Origin: Bordetella parapertussis
GTDB taxonomy: Bacteria > Pseudomonadota > Gammaproteobacteria > Burkholderiales > SG8-41
Direction of reading: 5' to 3'
Assembly: GCA_945864585.1 (NCBI GenBank)
Contig: CAMBCF010000002.1
Coordinates: 1 to 64,000, forward strand
Length of the DNA stretch: 64,000 nt
Part shown: one piece after another, positions 35,659 to 44,016 of the stretch
Layout of the letters: each line of letters begins with the position of its first letter
How positions within the stretch are numbered: the first letter of the stretch is position 1
The notes under the pieces: generated by a model
What the model was told of the DNA's origin: nothing
What the model saw: only the letters and a program-made list of their open reading frames with translations
Database searches by the model: none
Translations under genes and position numbers: made by a program

Positions 35659-35877
35659 CTAACAAAAAAGAGGGGAGTGAATTCCCGCCAAAGCTTCCAC
35701 CTTGCCAGCAGGCAAGTCAAGGATGACGGCGATTCGGGAGCCAATATCCGCTTCCTCAACTATGGCGACACGCCACCAATCATGGATACGGGTCGATTGC
35801 TGCGCATGGTCGACGTACGATCCGTTGGTCACTCCGTTAGTATTGACTTCATTTGTATGTACGGAGATAGTCCGCAC
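35659..35877 (-). CDS. Possible small first gene of the NUDIX-helicase operon
   Basis: A 72-codon frame from GTG 35877 ends seven bases before the NUDIX start. It reads VRTISVHTNEVNTNGVTNGS and later HDWWRVAIVEEADIGSRIAV and ILDLPAGKVEALAG. It is close to the operon and balanced in composition, but I know no family and the start is uncertain; it may be the end of a longer broken gene. Confidence 0.35.
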   Translation of the reverse strand: MRTISVHTNEVNTNGVTNGSYVDHAQQSTRIHDWWRVAIVEEADIGSRIAVILDLPAGKVEALAGIHSPLFC

Positions 35878-35955
35878 GTAAACTATTGATGAATAGAGTT
35901 CGATATGGCAGGTGTAGCACGTAAACACCGAATCGGGTTGCGGGCGACAAGGTAA

Positions 35956-36177
35956 GAAAAACAACTTCTCGCGACGGCCGCGGCCTATGAGCGCCTGGAT
36001 GTCACCGCGTTCATCATGCGCAATATCCTGCCGGCTGCGCGCGATGTGGTGGACCGCGCAGAACGCGTCGTTTTGTCCGAACGCGAAACGATACGCATAT
36101 TAAAGCTGTTGGAGAATCCGCCGATGCCGGAGGCAGCTCTCGTGGCTGCGGCTCGCCGCCGTGTAATGCGGATTTGA
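35956..36177 (+). pseudogene. DUF1778/TacA-type antitoxin, C-terminal remnant
   Basis: The frame has no start codon. It reads QLLATAAAYERLDVTAFIMR, then VVLSERETIRILKLLENPP and a basic end, matching the second half of the ribbon-helix-helix domain and the toxin-binding tail of TacA-like antitoxins. The N-terminal DNA-binding strand is lost. No GNAT toxin gene (TacT) follows, so the module is dead here. Confidence 0.7.
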
Positions 36178-36302
36178 CTGCTTGTGTCGATTGGCGGTGG
36201 ACCTTTTCATGCAGGGCTTAGGGTTAGGCGGAGAACTGTAGTTCGCTGCGAGAGGGTGCTGGTGGGAATCTATAGGGAGTGCCCTATGGCACTGTGTTAT
36301 GG

Positions 36303-36327
36303 GTTCCCGCCTGCGCGGGAACGACAG
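36303..36327. repeat. GGTTCCCGCCTGCGCGGGAAC hairpin
   Basis: A perfect short palindrome of the 'cattcccgcgcaggcgggaat' type. Other members are at 40808-40921 and 50627-50735. It lies in the 240-base gap before the EamA gene, which holds no gene I can support. Confidence 0.7.
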
Positions 36328-36417
36328 TGGTGATTTATCACCCACACGAGACCCTAATGAACCTCTTCGGGAATAAAAACTGACGTCACGGCTAAATGCT
36401 TCCCACCCAACGCCACA

Positions 36418-37350
36418 TCAGCCATCACGAACACGCTCCATCCTGAGCGTGATCCAGGCATTCACCGCCAGCGCGCCAACAATCAACACGCCGCCGGCCA
36501 GCGCCGCATTACCGGGTGCTTCGCCGACGCCGATCCACACCCACACCGGCGCGAGTATGGTTTCGGTGAGAGCGAGCAAGCCCATTTCCGCCGCGCGCAA
36601 ATGAGGCACCGCCAGTGTCATCAGCCAGCAGCCAAGGCCGAGTTGCACGCAGCCCATCAGCGCCAGCAGCGATATATCCGGCGCGGCCGCTTCCAGCGGC
36701 CAACCAAGCCATAGCGCCGGCAGCATGGCGATCAGGGCGCCGGTGAGCACCGTTGGCAACAGATCGGGCGCTTTGCCGTGGGCGCCCTGCACCTTGCGCA
36801 CAAAAAAGATCTGGCACGCGTAGGCCAACGGAATGCACAGCGCAAAAAGATTGCCGAGCCAGCGCCCGCTGCCCAGGCCTTCACCGAACATGATGACGAT
36901 GCCACCCAGCGCAAAGGCGATGGCAATCCAGGTGTGCCAGGCCAGACGCTCACGCAGGAACAGCAGGCCCGCCAGTGCGGCAAACAACGGCGAAAGACTC
37001 ATCAGCACAAAGGTGTTGGCCACTGTGGTGTTGTGCAGCGCGAGTATGAAGCAATAGATTTGCGCCGCGAGGCACAGGCCTGCAACCACCCCGGCCACGC
37101 CGATGCTACGCACGCTCGCAAGCGCACCGCGCCCGCGCAGCACCAGCAACAATATGCCAAGAAACGCCGCCATGAATAACGCACGCCAGAAGACGATTTC
37201 CCAGACGTCCTTCAGCACCAGGCTGTGCACGATGATGCCGCCGATGCTCCAGCACAGGCCTGCACACAGCATGAGCACAATGCCGCGCGCGCGGTTGGGC
37301 GGGGCGGGTGTCATGCGTGAGGCTGACACGGCGCCTTGACGAAATGCCAT
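36418..37350 (-). CDS. EamA/DMT-family membrane transporter
   Basis: This 310-residue inner-membrane protein has ten hydrophobic segments in two EamA repeats (about residues 22-150 and 165-300), each opening with a pattern like GIVLMLCAGLCWSIGGIIVH. Family members export amino acids, purines or other metabolites. The substrate is unknown. The gene is alone, with repeat DNA on both sides. Confidence 0.9.
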   Translation of the reverse strand: MAFRQGAVSASRMTPAPPNRARGIVLMLCAGLCWSIGGIIVHSLVLKDVWEIVFWRALFMAAFLGILLLVLRGRGALASVRSIGVAGVVAGLCLAAQIYCFILALHNTTVANTFVLMSLSPLFAALAGLLFLRERLAWHTWIAIAFALGGIVIMFGEGLGSGRWLGNLFALCIPLAYACQIFFVRKVQGAHGKAPDLLPTVLTGALIAMLPALWLGWPLEAAAPDISLLALMGCVQLGLGCWLMTLAVPHLRAAEMGLLALTETILAPVWVWIGVGEAPGNAALAGGVLIVGALAVNAWITLRMERVRDG

Positions 37351-37418
37351 TTGAGAGTTACGCGGATAGGAACGGTACTATTGAGGATTGCATTACCTCG
37401 TGACAGATTTAAACACTG

Positions 37419-37461
37419 CCGACCCCATCCCCACCCTAACCCTCCCCTCGAAGGGGAGGGA
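37419..37461. repeat. Half copy of the long palindromic repeat
   Basis: ACCCCATCCCCACCCTAACC then CTCCCCTCGAAGGGGAGGGAAT: only the right half of the unit seen at 38522-38613. Confidence 0.7.
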
Positions 37462-37470
37462 ATAAGTAAA

Positions 37471-37818
37471 TTACGCCGCAGCACGCAATCGCCGCGCTCC
37501 GCGCACTCGCACCGGCTGGACCGCGAGCCGCATTCCCATCGCTTTAAGCAGCGCTCTCAGGCTTTTGAGTTCAGGATTGCCACGAGGCGAAAGTGTCCGG
37601 TACAGCGAAGTCGCGTTGAGATTCGTCGTTTGCGCAAGTTTCGGCACACCGCCAAACGCTGCGGCCATGCGGCGCAGTGCAAGCAGCAGCTCCTGCTGAT
37701 CGCCGTCTTCGAGTACCGCGTTAAAGTACTCCGCAGCGAATTCGGGATCATCGCGAAAACTTGCAATCGTCGCTTCGTCGTGGCTGCGGTAGGGCACTGT
37801 TTTAGCTTTGGCAGTCAT
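37471..37818 (-). CDS. HI1420-type addiction module antidote (HTH)
   Basis: This 115-residue protein has the HI1420 pattern: EFAAEYFNAVLEDGDQQELL, LALRRMAAAFGGVPKLAQTT and NLNATSLYRTLSPRGNPELK, an XRE-like helix-turn-helix antidote. Homology starts at MTAKAKTVP (37818). Its usual HI1419-type toxin is not next to it; a ParE-type toxin lies 43 bases upstream instead. It may be an orphan or may serve the ParDE pair. Confidence 0.82.
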   Translation of the reverse strand: MTAKAKTVPYRSHDEATIASFRDDPEFAAEYFNAVLEDGDQQELLLALRRMAAAFGGVPKLAQTTNLNATSLYRTLSPRGNPELKSLRALLKAMGMRLAVQPVRVRGARRLRAAA

Positions 37819-37861
37819 GGCGATGTCGGTTGGCAATAATCCTGGCCCTTCAAGACGCAAT

Positions 37862-38155
37862 TCAAGGAAACTGCTGCCGCTGGTGAAGAATTCTAGAAAT
37901 GAGAACGCTGTCACTGCTCACCCGGTACACTATCGTAAATGGAAATCGCGTTAGCACGAGTTCCCGATGCGAAGTAGTCAGGCGGCGTTTGCCCAGTAAT
38001 GGATCGGACTCAAGCAAAATTGCGCGCTGCTTGATGTGAGCGACAACCGCATCTGCGGCAGCCAGATTGTCTCTTGCGATGTAGCCTTCAATATCCAGCA
38101 AGTCTTGTGCGGACCGCCGTGACCATTTAAGCCGCTTTTTTGACTTTGCCGGCAC
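37862..38155 (-). CDS. RelE/ParE-family toxin
   Basis: The 97-residue protein has the ParE fold signature: LKWSRRSAQDLLDIEGYIAR at the N terminus and RELVLTRFPFTIVYRVSSDS, then VLISRILHQRQ at the end. ParE toxins inhibit DNA gyrase; RelE-like ones cut mRNA; the ending favours ParE. It overlaps the antitoxin gene by 29 bases, the normal order antitoxin then toxin. Confidence 0.88.
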   Translation of the reverse strand: MPAKSKKRLKWSRRSAQDLLDIEGYIARDNLAAADAVVAHIKQRAILLESDPLLGKRRLTTSHRELVLTRFPFTIVYRVSSDSVLISRILHQRQQFP

Positions 38156-38384
38156 GCTTAGCCCGCTGTTTTGCGACGGCTGCGAAGACTTGCTCCGTGG
38201 TCATCAGCCGCCCGCCCGCAATGTCTGCATCGCCTGCCGCAATTGCCCGCTCTTTCCATTCCAGATACTGCAAATGTTCCGCGATGGCCTTGCGCGCAAT
38301 CGTCGAGGGTGCGACGCCCTGATCGATGGAAGCTCTTTCGAGGCGCGCCGCCAGTGGTCTGGTTAGCTTGACGATATCATTCAT
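38127..38384 (-). CDS. ParD-like ribbon-helix-helix antitoxin
   Basis: The 85-residue protein begins MNDIVKLTRPLAARLERASI, a ribbon-helix-helix domain, and continues into a helical tail with TTEQVFAAVAKQRAKRA that would wrap the toxin. It is immediately upstream of the ParE gene. The complex should repress its own promoter, located just upstream of 38384. Confidence 0.85.
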   Translation of the reverse strand: MNDIVKLTRPLAARLERASIDQGVAPSTIARKAIAEHLQYLEWKERAIAAGDADIAGGRLMTTEQVFAAVAKQRAKRAGKVKKAA

Positions 38385-38521
38385 TACATACTCCTACGTA
38401 GCCCTTTTGTTCATTTTAGCAAGTCGGTGCGGGAATGGAAATCAGATTGCCCTTCTGTTTTGAGCTAGTGTAGCGCTTCACTCTATGCGGCACTTATGCA
38501 ACGGCACTGCGCCAGCGAAAC

Positions 38522-38613
38522 TCCTCCCCTTTCAAGGGGGAGGCTGGGAGGGGGATGGGGCGCGCGAATGCCACCCCATCCCCACCCTAGCCCTCCCCTT
38601 GAAGGGGAGGGAA
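38522..38613. repeat. Long palindromic repeat between ParD and the enolase-like gene
   Basis: CTCCCCTTTCAAGGGGGAGG starts it, and CCCTCCCCTTGAAGGGGAGG ends it, with GGGGGATGGGG and CACCCCATCCCCACC between. It is the best preserved copy. Confidence 0.8.
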
Positions 38614-38639
38614 TGTCTCATGAATTGCGAAGCAGTACA

Positions 38640-39746
38640 CTAGCGCAGCACGGCAACTGTTTTACGCTTGATCAATTCGAAATCTATCGCTGCCCCCAGG
38701 CCGGGCCCGATCGGGGCGTGTACATAGCCGTCCTTATCGACTTCAATGTCCTGCACCAGGCCGTATTTATGGGCGGCATCCGGCAGAAACACTTCGAAGA
38801 ACTGCGAATTCTGGATAGCCATTATCACGTGCAGATTGGCGACGTTGTTGAGCGAGTTGCCGCCATGATGAATTTCGTAATTGAGGTGAAACGCTTCAGC
38901 CAGATGGGCGGTCTTGATCATGGTGGTGATGCCGCCTTTGGTGGCAACGTCGCCGCGCAGAAAATCGGTTGCGCGCTGCGTGATCCATTGCGCGTAGGCA
39001 TCAAAGCCCGCCTGCGGATACTCCGTCGCCATGATCGGCGTCTTGAGCTTCTGCTTTAGTTTGACGTAGTTATAGATATCCTGATCGGGCAGCGGGTCTT
39101 CGTACCAATGGTAATTGAGATCATCGATCGCAAAACCGACCCGCAATGCCTCCGCGTAGTTGTAGCACCACCCCGGGTCCAGCATCAGGGTGTAGTCGTC
39201 GCCCACCGCCTTGCGTACCGCCTCGCACACCTTGATGTCCTCGCGCCAGGCCTGCGGCGGATGTATTTTGTAGGCGGGCCAGTTGCGCGTTTTGTAGTAC
39301 AGGGCTTGCTCGACGTACGCCGCGGCACCGGGAAGAATCTGCGAGCTGGCATAGGCCGGCGCACGATCGCGATATGAGCCGAGCAGCTTGTGGATCGGCA
39401 TGCCGGCGGCCTTGCCGGCGATGTCCCACAACGCCACATCAATGGCGCCCACCGCCCGCACCGTCGTCGTCCGCGCGCGCTTCCACAGCGCCTGGTAAAG
39501 ACGCTCGCGCTCTAGCGGGTCTTGTCCCATCAGCACGGGCTTGAGGTAACGGATCAGGCCCGGTGCGTCTATGTCCGCCGCCTGCCGCGAACTGCCCAGG
39601 AATGCATGGCCGGTAATGCCTTCATCGGTGACGAGGGACAACAAGCCGAGATTGCTCGTGCCACCGAATGTTTTGTGCGCCCCGTAGTTGGTGAACGGTA
39701 TATCGTCCCAGGCGAACAAGGTCAGGCTGACGTCGGTGATCTTCAT
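38640..39746 (-). CDS. Enolase-superfamily enzyme (mandelate racemase/muconate lactonising type)
   Basis: The 368-residue protein has the barrel residues of the superfamily: lysine in PAYKIHPPQAW, metal ligands in LMLDPGWCYNY, WYEDPLPDQD and MATEYPQAGF, and a catalytic histidine in EIHHGGNSLNNVANLH. These enzymes abstract the alpha proton of a carboxylate; most relatives dehydrate acid sugars. The substrate is unknown. It follows the NHL-repeat gene by 23 bases in one operon. Confidence 0.88.
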   Translation of the reverse strand: MKITDVSLTLFAWDDIPFTNYGAHKTFGGTSNLGLLSLVTDEGITGHAFLGSSRQAADIDAPGLIRYLKPVLMGQDPLERERLYQALWKRARTTTVRAVGAIDVALWDIAGKAAGMPIHKLLGSYRDRAPAYASSQILPGAAAYVEQALYYKTRNWPAYKIHPPQAWREDIKVCEAVRKAVGDDYTLMLDPGWCYNYAEALRVGFAIDDLNYHWYEDPLPDQDIYNYVKLKQKLKTPIMATEYPQAGFDAYAQWITQRATDFLRGDVATKGGITTMIKTAHLAEAFHLNYEIHHGGNSLNNVANLHVIMAIQNSQFFEVFLPDAAHKYGLVQDIEVDKDGYVHAPIGPGLGAAIDFELIKRKTVAVLR

Positions 39747-39769
39747 GGGGGTTCCCGGTTATTTGACGC

Positions 39770-40729
39770 TTACACCTTCCGCAACTTCTGCAACGACCGC
39801 AGATTCTTCGGTATCGGCTGATCCGGATGCGTGGTCGGCCAGTCGGTGTAGCTCACCTCGCCCACATAGATGTCGCCGTGTGCATCCAGCGCCACGCCAT
39901 GCGGCGCGATGAATTTTCCGCTCTCGGTGCCGGGGCCATTCTCGCCACCCAGCCGCGCAATCACCGTACCTTTTTTGTCAACGATGCTGATGCGCGGGCC
40001 GATGTTGGGATGCAGGCGATTAACTCTGGCGCCGGAGCCGAGTTCGCCGATGATGAATTCAAGCTTCGCCCCGCGATGGCAGAACAGGCCGCAGGGCCGG
40101 TGCATATTGTTCCACTGCGCCTCATACTTGCCGTCGCCATTGAAAACCTGCACGCGGTGATTTTCGCGGTCGGCCACGTACACCCAGCCCTCGGCGTCGG
40201 TGACGATGTTGTGCACGATGTTGAACTGGCCGGGATCGGTGCCCGGCTCACCCCACGACATCAGCAGTTTGCCGTCGGGCGAATACTTGTGCACCCTGGC
40301 ATTGCCGTAACCATCGGACACATAGATTTCGCCCTTGGGTGACAAAGCCGTATGCGTGCAGCGGTGAAACGGCAGACCACTCATGTAGGGCGCAGGTTTG
40401 CCGGGGGTGCCGATCTCCATCAGTATTTTGCCCATGGTGGTGCACTTGCGCACCACGTGGCCGCCGTCATCGGTGAGGTACAGCGTGTCGTCTGCGTCGA
40501 TGTGCAGGCCATGCGCGCGCGGATACTGGCCTTCGCCCCACGAGCGCAGAAAATTGCCGTCGCGGTCAAACACCATCATCGGATGCTCGCCGCGGTTGAA
40601 CACGTAAACCTGATCCTTGCTGTCGGTCGCGACCGCGCCTACGTCCTTGAATTCCCAACCGTCGGGCAGTTTGGCCCAGTTGTCGATAACTTCGTAACGA
40701 TGCTCTCCGCTGCCCAGAATGACTGACAT
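39770..40729 (-). CDS. NHL-repeat beta-propeller protein (PAL-like)
   Basis: The 319-residue protein has six NHL-type repeats, for example FNRGEHPMMVFDRDGNFLRS, YVSDGYGNARVHKYSPDGKL and YVADRENHRVQVFNGDGKYE. It resembles the peptidyl-alpha-hydroxyglycine amidating lyase-type propeller group, often annotated near catabolic genes. No signal peptide is seen from ATG 40729. It is the first gene of the operon with the enolase-like enzyme. It may be a lactonase or a scaffold. Confidence 0.82.
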   Translation of the reverse strand: MSVILGSGEHRYEVIDNWAKLPDGWEFKDVGAVATDSKDQVYVFNRGEHPMMVFDRDGNFLRSWGEGQYPRAHGLHIDADDTLYLTDDGGHVVRKCTTMGKILMEIGTPGKPAPYMSGLPFHRCTHTALSPKGEIYVSDGYGNARVHKYSPDGKLLMSWGEPGTDPGQFNIVHNIVTDAEGWVYVADRENHRVQVFNGDGKYEAQWNNMHRPCGLFCHRGAKLEFIIGELGSGARVNRLHPNIGPRISIVDKKGTVIARLGGENGPGTESGKFIAPHGVALDAHGDIYVGEVSYTDWPTTHPDQPIPKNLRSLQKLRKV

Positions 40730-40807
40730 TACTCGCTCCCTGTTGTTGAGATTCGACTCGATTGTAACGAACAACGGGTGCGGCAGCAGCCCGATTACTT
40801 CGCTAAC

Positions 40808-40921
40808 CCGTCATTCCGGCGACAGCCGGAATCCAGTGCGTGTCATTATGCGAAGCATCCTGAATCTTGATCTTTCGGATCGGGATCACGTACTAGATTC
40901 CGGCTTGCGCCGGAATGACGA
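40808..40921. repeat. Inverted pair of GTCATTCCGGC hairpins
   Basis: CCCGTCATTCCGGCGACAGC then CGGAATCC (from 40808) faces ATTCCGGCTTGCGCCGGAAT and GACGAG (40896-40922). It fills most of the 313-base gap between the NHL gene start and the end of the HAD gene; no gene was found there. Confidence 0.75.
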
Positions 40922-41042
40922 GTGTGAGGAAAGTTCAGTTGTAAGTGCCTGATAGCATGCAACACTACATTACCGCGCCGTGGAAAACGCTTTCCTGCGC
41001 CACGCTTCCCACTCGCGATCTATTCTCCAATAGCACTGCGCT

Positions 41043-41732
41043 TCAGCCCCACAACCGCGGCAACTCCGCAATGCTGCCGAGCAGAAAAGCAGGCGTCTCC
41101 CGCGCCAGTTGCTCACGCCCATGCGCCCCCGACAGTACGCCCACACTCACCGCCACCCCCGCATTGCGCGCAGCCTGCAAATCCGAAACCGTATCGCCCA
41201 CATTGAGCACATGGCGTACATCCACTGTGCCGGTGGCTTCCATCGCACGAAAAATCATGTAGGGTGCGGGCCGTCCCTGAGGCACATCGTCGCCGCAAAT
41301 CACCGCATCCGCGACACTGCGCCAGCCCAGCGCATCGAGCAGCAGGTTGGTGATGTCTCGGTCAAAACCGGTGTTGAGCGCAAGCTTGATGTTGTGCTCA
41401 CGCAACCAGCTAAAGGTCTCCACAGCCCCGGCAACCGGCTCAGCCTCGCGCGTAAAAACGCGCTGCAGGTGCTGCTTGAACGAGGCATACACTGCTTCCA
41501 CGCGCCCGGCATCGGCGCCGTATTTCGGGAACACCAGGGTCGCGATCGCCTCGCGCTTGGACGCGCCGCGCACGGCGTTGATTTGCGCTGCCGAAGCCTC
41601 AACACCATGATCCGCCAGCGCCGCTGCAAACGCACGCGCGACTTCGCCGCTATCCTTGACGGTGGTGCCCGCCATATCAGACACCACCAACCGAACGCTC
41701 TGAACCGCGTCTAATCGAGCGGCTTCAGACAA
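41043..41732 (-). CDS. HAD-superfamily hydrolase, phosphonatase-like
   Basis: The 229-residue protein has motif I RLVVSDMAGTTVKDSG (nucleophile Asp), motif II NTGFDRDI and motif III/IV ICGDDVPQGRPAPYM and VGDTVSDLQAARNAG. The Met in DMAGT and the cap layout resemble phosphonoacetaldehyde hydrolase, though the Schiff-base lysine is not evident. It overlaps the hydrolase gene by eight bases. Last gene of a MmgE-hydrolase-HAD operon. Confidence 0.85.
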   Translation of the reverse strand: MSEAARLDAVQSVRLVVSDMAGTTVKDSGEVARAFAAALADHGVEASAAQINAVRGASKREAIATLVFPKYGADAGRVEAVYASFKQHLQRVFTREAEPVAGAVETFSWLREHNIKLALNTGFDRDITNLLLDALGWRSVADAVICGDDVPQGRPAPYMIFRAMEATGTVDVRHVLNVGDTVSDLQAARNAGVAVSVGVLSGAHGREQLARETPAFLLGSIAELPRLWG

Positions 41733-42570
41733 CGACGTTCAATCCAGCGGCTCCAGCTTGATAAGCGACCACTGCGCCGGATTTCGCCAGAAGAAATTCC
41801 AGCAGATCACGATTGAATTGCTCCGCGCGCGTGGTGGTGAATGAATGCCCGCCGCCTTTGCTCATGATGAGCCTCGCGCCGGGAATCGCCTGCGCCAGCG
41901 CCTCGGAAAAATAAGCCGGCGTGATGAAATCGCTGTCACTGCCCATCACCAGCGTCTCGGCTTTGATGTTGGGCAGGCCCGCGCGGCGGTCAAACTGGAG
42001 CAGCGCATTGATGCGCCCCACAGAAACTTCCACGGGTGAAGATTTTGTCGGCGCGCGCTTGCGCTCCTCTTCGATTTCGGCGTCGTGCGCGTTGACGTAA
42101 TCCGGCGAATACAAAAACAGTGGATGAAACTGAGCGTGCAACTCCGGGCCCGCCTGCAGATACATATCGCGGCGCGCGTGAAACAAGCGCCGGAACCACG
42201 GATCGCAATGCGTCCAGGTACTGCACAGCGCGAGTTTCATCACGCGCTGCGGATATTCAATCGCAATGGTTTGCCCTATCGCGCCGCCGGTGGACATGCC
42301 GACGATATGCGCGCGTTCGATTTTCAGCACATCCATCAGCCCGATGAGTTCTGCCGCCATTTGATCGACCGAGAACTCGCGCTGGATGCGATCACTGCCG
42401 CCGGTGCCGCGCTGGTCGTAGGTGATCACGCGAAAATGTTTTGCGAACAGCGGCGCCTGCGGCGCCCAATAACGCCCGACGCCATTCAATCCGCTGACGA
42501 AGATGAGCGCTTCGCCCTGCCCTGCATCTTCGTATTGAATCTCACCGCCTGCTACTGCTGCCATAGGCAT
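41725..42570 (-). CDS. Alpha/beta hydrolase, enol-lactonase-like
   Basis: The 281-residue protein has the oxyanion region FVSGLNGVGRYW, the acidic strand YDQRGTGGSD, the nucleophile elbow HIVGMSTGGAIGQ (serine about residue 98) and histidine in GGGHSFTTTR. This is the 3-oxoadipate enol-lactonase/haloalkane dehalogenase-type fold. The start ATG 42570 lies eight bases after the MmgE/PrpD stop. It probably hydrolyses an ester or lactone in the same pathway. Confidence 0.87.
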   Translation of the reverse strand: MPMAAVAGGEIQYEDAGQGEALIFVSGLNGVGRYWAPQAPLFAKHFRVITYDQRGTGGSDRIQREFSVDQMAAELIGLMDVLKIERAHIVGMSTGGAIGQTIAIEYPQRVMKLALCSTWTHCDPWFRRLFHARRDMYLQAGPELHAQFHPLFLYSPDYVNAHDAEIEEERKRAPTKSSPVEVSVGRINALLQFDRRAGLPNIKAETLVMGSDSDFITPAYFSEALAQAIPGARLIMSKGGGHSFTTTRAEQFNRDLLEFLLAKSGAVVAYQAGAAGLNVVV

Positions 42571-42577
42571 TTTTGAA

Positions 42578-43942
42578 CTACTCCGTTCTACACGCCAGCA
42601 ACGCGCACAAGTCCGCCACATCGGGCGTGGCCAGCCGTTCGAGATGATCCAGCATCTCGATCACCTGCGACAGCTTCGGCTCGGCCAGCCGCACACTCAG
42701 GCAATCGTGAATTTTCGCGCGATGCAGGTCAGCGGGTAGCGGCTCGCCCCAGGTGCCCGGCGGCTTGCGGCAGGTGCGGCTCACCACCGTGCCGTCATTC
42801 AGGGTCACTTCGATCAGTACATGCATACGACGGGTGTCTCTGGAAATACCCGCGTCCTGCTCCAGCGTGATTTTGTCGAGCAGGGCAACCATATCGGCAC
42901 TGAAACGCCGTTCATCGGTAAACGTCGTGCTGCCGATAACGCCATCCAGCAACGCCGCAGCAGCAACGTACTGAAAACTGAATTTGCCTTCGAGACCGAT
43001 GTGCGGTTTGGGCCGGTTGGCATCGGGAATTTCCGGCGTAACGAGGCGCACGGCGCTGATATTCGCCGCGTCACCAACGTCGGCGCGCGCATCCAGCGCC
43101 GCCGCAATCGCAAAGTGGGTGGGATACTTCGACGCATAAAATTTGATCGCCATGCCTGGATCAACACAGCGATACGGGTTGCCGTACTGCAGCAACAGGT
43201 CGTAGTCGAAATGCGATTTGAAAAACGTATCCACATAACCCTGCGCTGCGCCGAAAATATCCGGGTTGGCGGTAAAACCGCGCGCGGCCAGCGCAGCCGC
43301 CTCCACGCCGGCCGCCGCCACATTGGCGCAGTGCGTGCATTTCACCATCGAACCGGTGTTTGCCGACAGGCCGCCGCAACGCGAAGCCGCAATACCGAAT
43401 GCATGACTAAGCTGCTGCGGCGTCAATTTCATCATATGCGCCGCCGCCACGGTGGAACCCATGACTCCGATCACGCCCGGCGTATGAAACGGCAGCGCGC
43501 CGCGCTGCGCGTCCGCCGCCAGCAGCACTCTGCCCTGCATCTCAAAACCCTTTGCGCACGCGGCGATGATTTCCCGGCCGTCGACATGGCGCGATTCCGC
43601 CAGCGCGAACGCCACCGGCACCGTCGGCGACACCGCGTGCGTCGGCGGATTGGACATGGGTTCGAAATCGAGCACGTGCATCGATGCCGCATTCACGTAC
43701 GCAGCTTCCACCGGTGTGGTCTTGAAGCCGAACCCCCATACCGTCGCGCGCTGCGCGCGGCCCTGATTGGCGGCAAAGTCGGCGAGTATGCGCGGTGGCT
43801 CTTCCATGCTGCCGGCAATCGCCACCGCCACGCCGTCGGCGATCAGGCGCTTGACCACCGTCACCGTTTCAGCATTCAGATCGGCATAGGTGATCGGACA
43901 CACGCGCTCGGCGATGGCCAGTGTTGGATTTTCCGGTTTCAT
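42578..43942 (-). CDS. MmgE/PrpD family protein (2 of 3)
   Basis: The 454-residue protein shows the family layout with NAASMHVLDFEPMSNPPTHA in place of the usual Asp-Asp-His motif, and SMVKCTHCANVAAAGVEAAA for the second active-site region, which has an unusual Cys-Thr-His-Cys. Divergence at both sites hints at a changed reaction or loss of activity. First gene of the operon with a hydrolase and a HAD protein. It is divergent from the Bug gene at 44017. Confidence 0.82.
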   Translation of the reverse strand: MKPENPTLAIAERVCPITYADLNAETVTVVKRLIADGVAVAIAGSMEEPPRILADFAANQGRAQRATVWGFGFKTTPVEAAYVNAASMHVLDFEPMSNPPTHAVSPTVPVAFALAESRHVDGREIIAACAKGFEMQGRVLLAADAQRGALPFHTPGVIGVMGSTVAAAHMMKLTPQQLSHAFGIAASRCGGLSANTGSMVKCTHCANVAAAGVEAAALAARGFTANPDIFGAAQGYVDTFFKSHFDYDLLLQYGNPYRCVDPGMAIKFYASKYPTHFAIAAALDARADVGDAANISAVRLVTPEIPDANRPKPHIGLEGKFSFQYVAAAALLDGVIGSTTFTDERRFSADMVALLDKITLEQDAGISRDTRRMHVLIEVTLNDGTVVSRTCRKPPGTWGEPLPADLHRAKIHDCLSVRLAEPKLSQVIEMLDHLERLATPDVADLCALLACRTE

Positions 43943-43980
43943 GATGACTCTTTATTGGTTTTTACAAAAGCCGGGGCGAT

Positions 43981-43986
43981 TATAAT
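43981..43986 (+). promoter_or_regulatory. -10 element upstream of a Bug gene
   Basis: A perfect TATAAT lies 30 bases before ATG 44017, in the gap between divergent genes. The -35 candidates (TTGGTT, TTTACA) are poorly spaced. Confidence 0.45.
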
Positions 43987-44016
43987 GGGAACATTGAATT
44001 TACCGAAAACGCGAAA

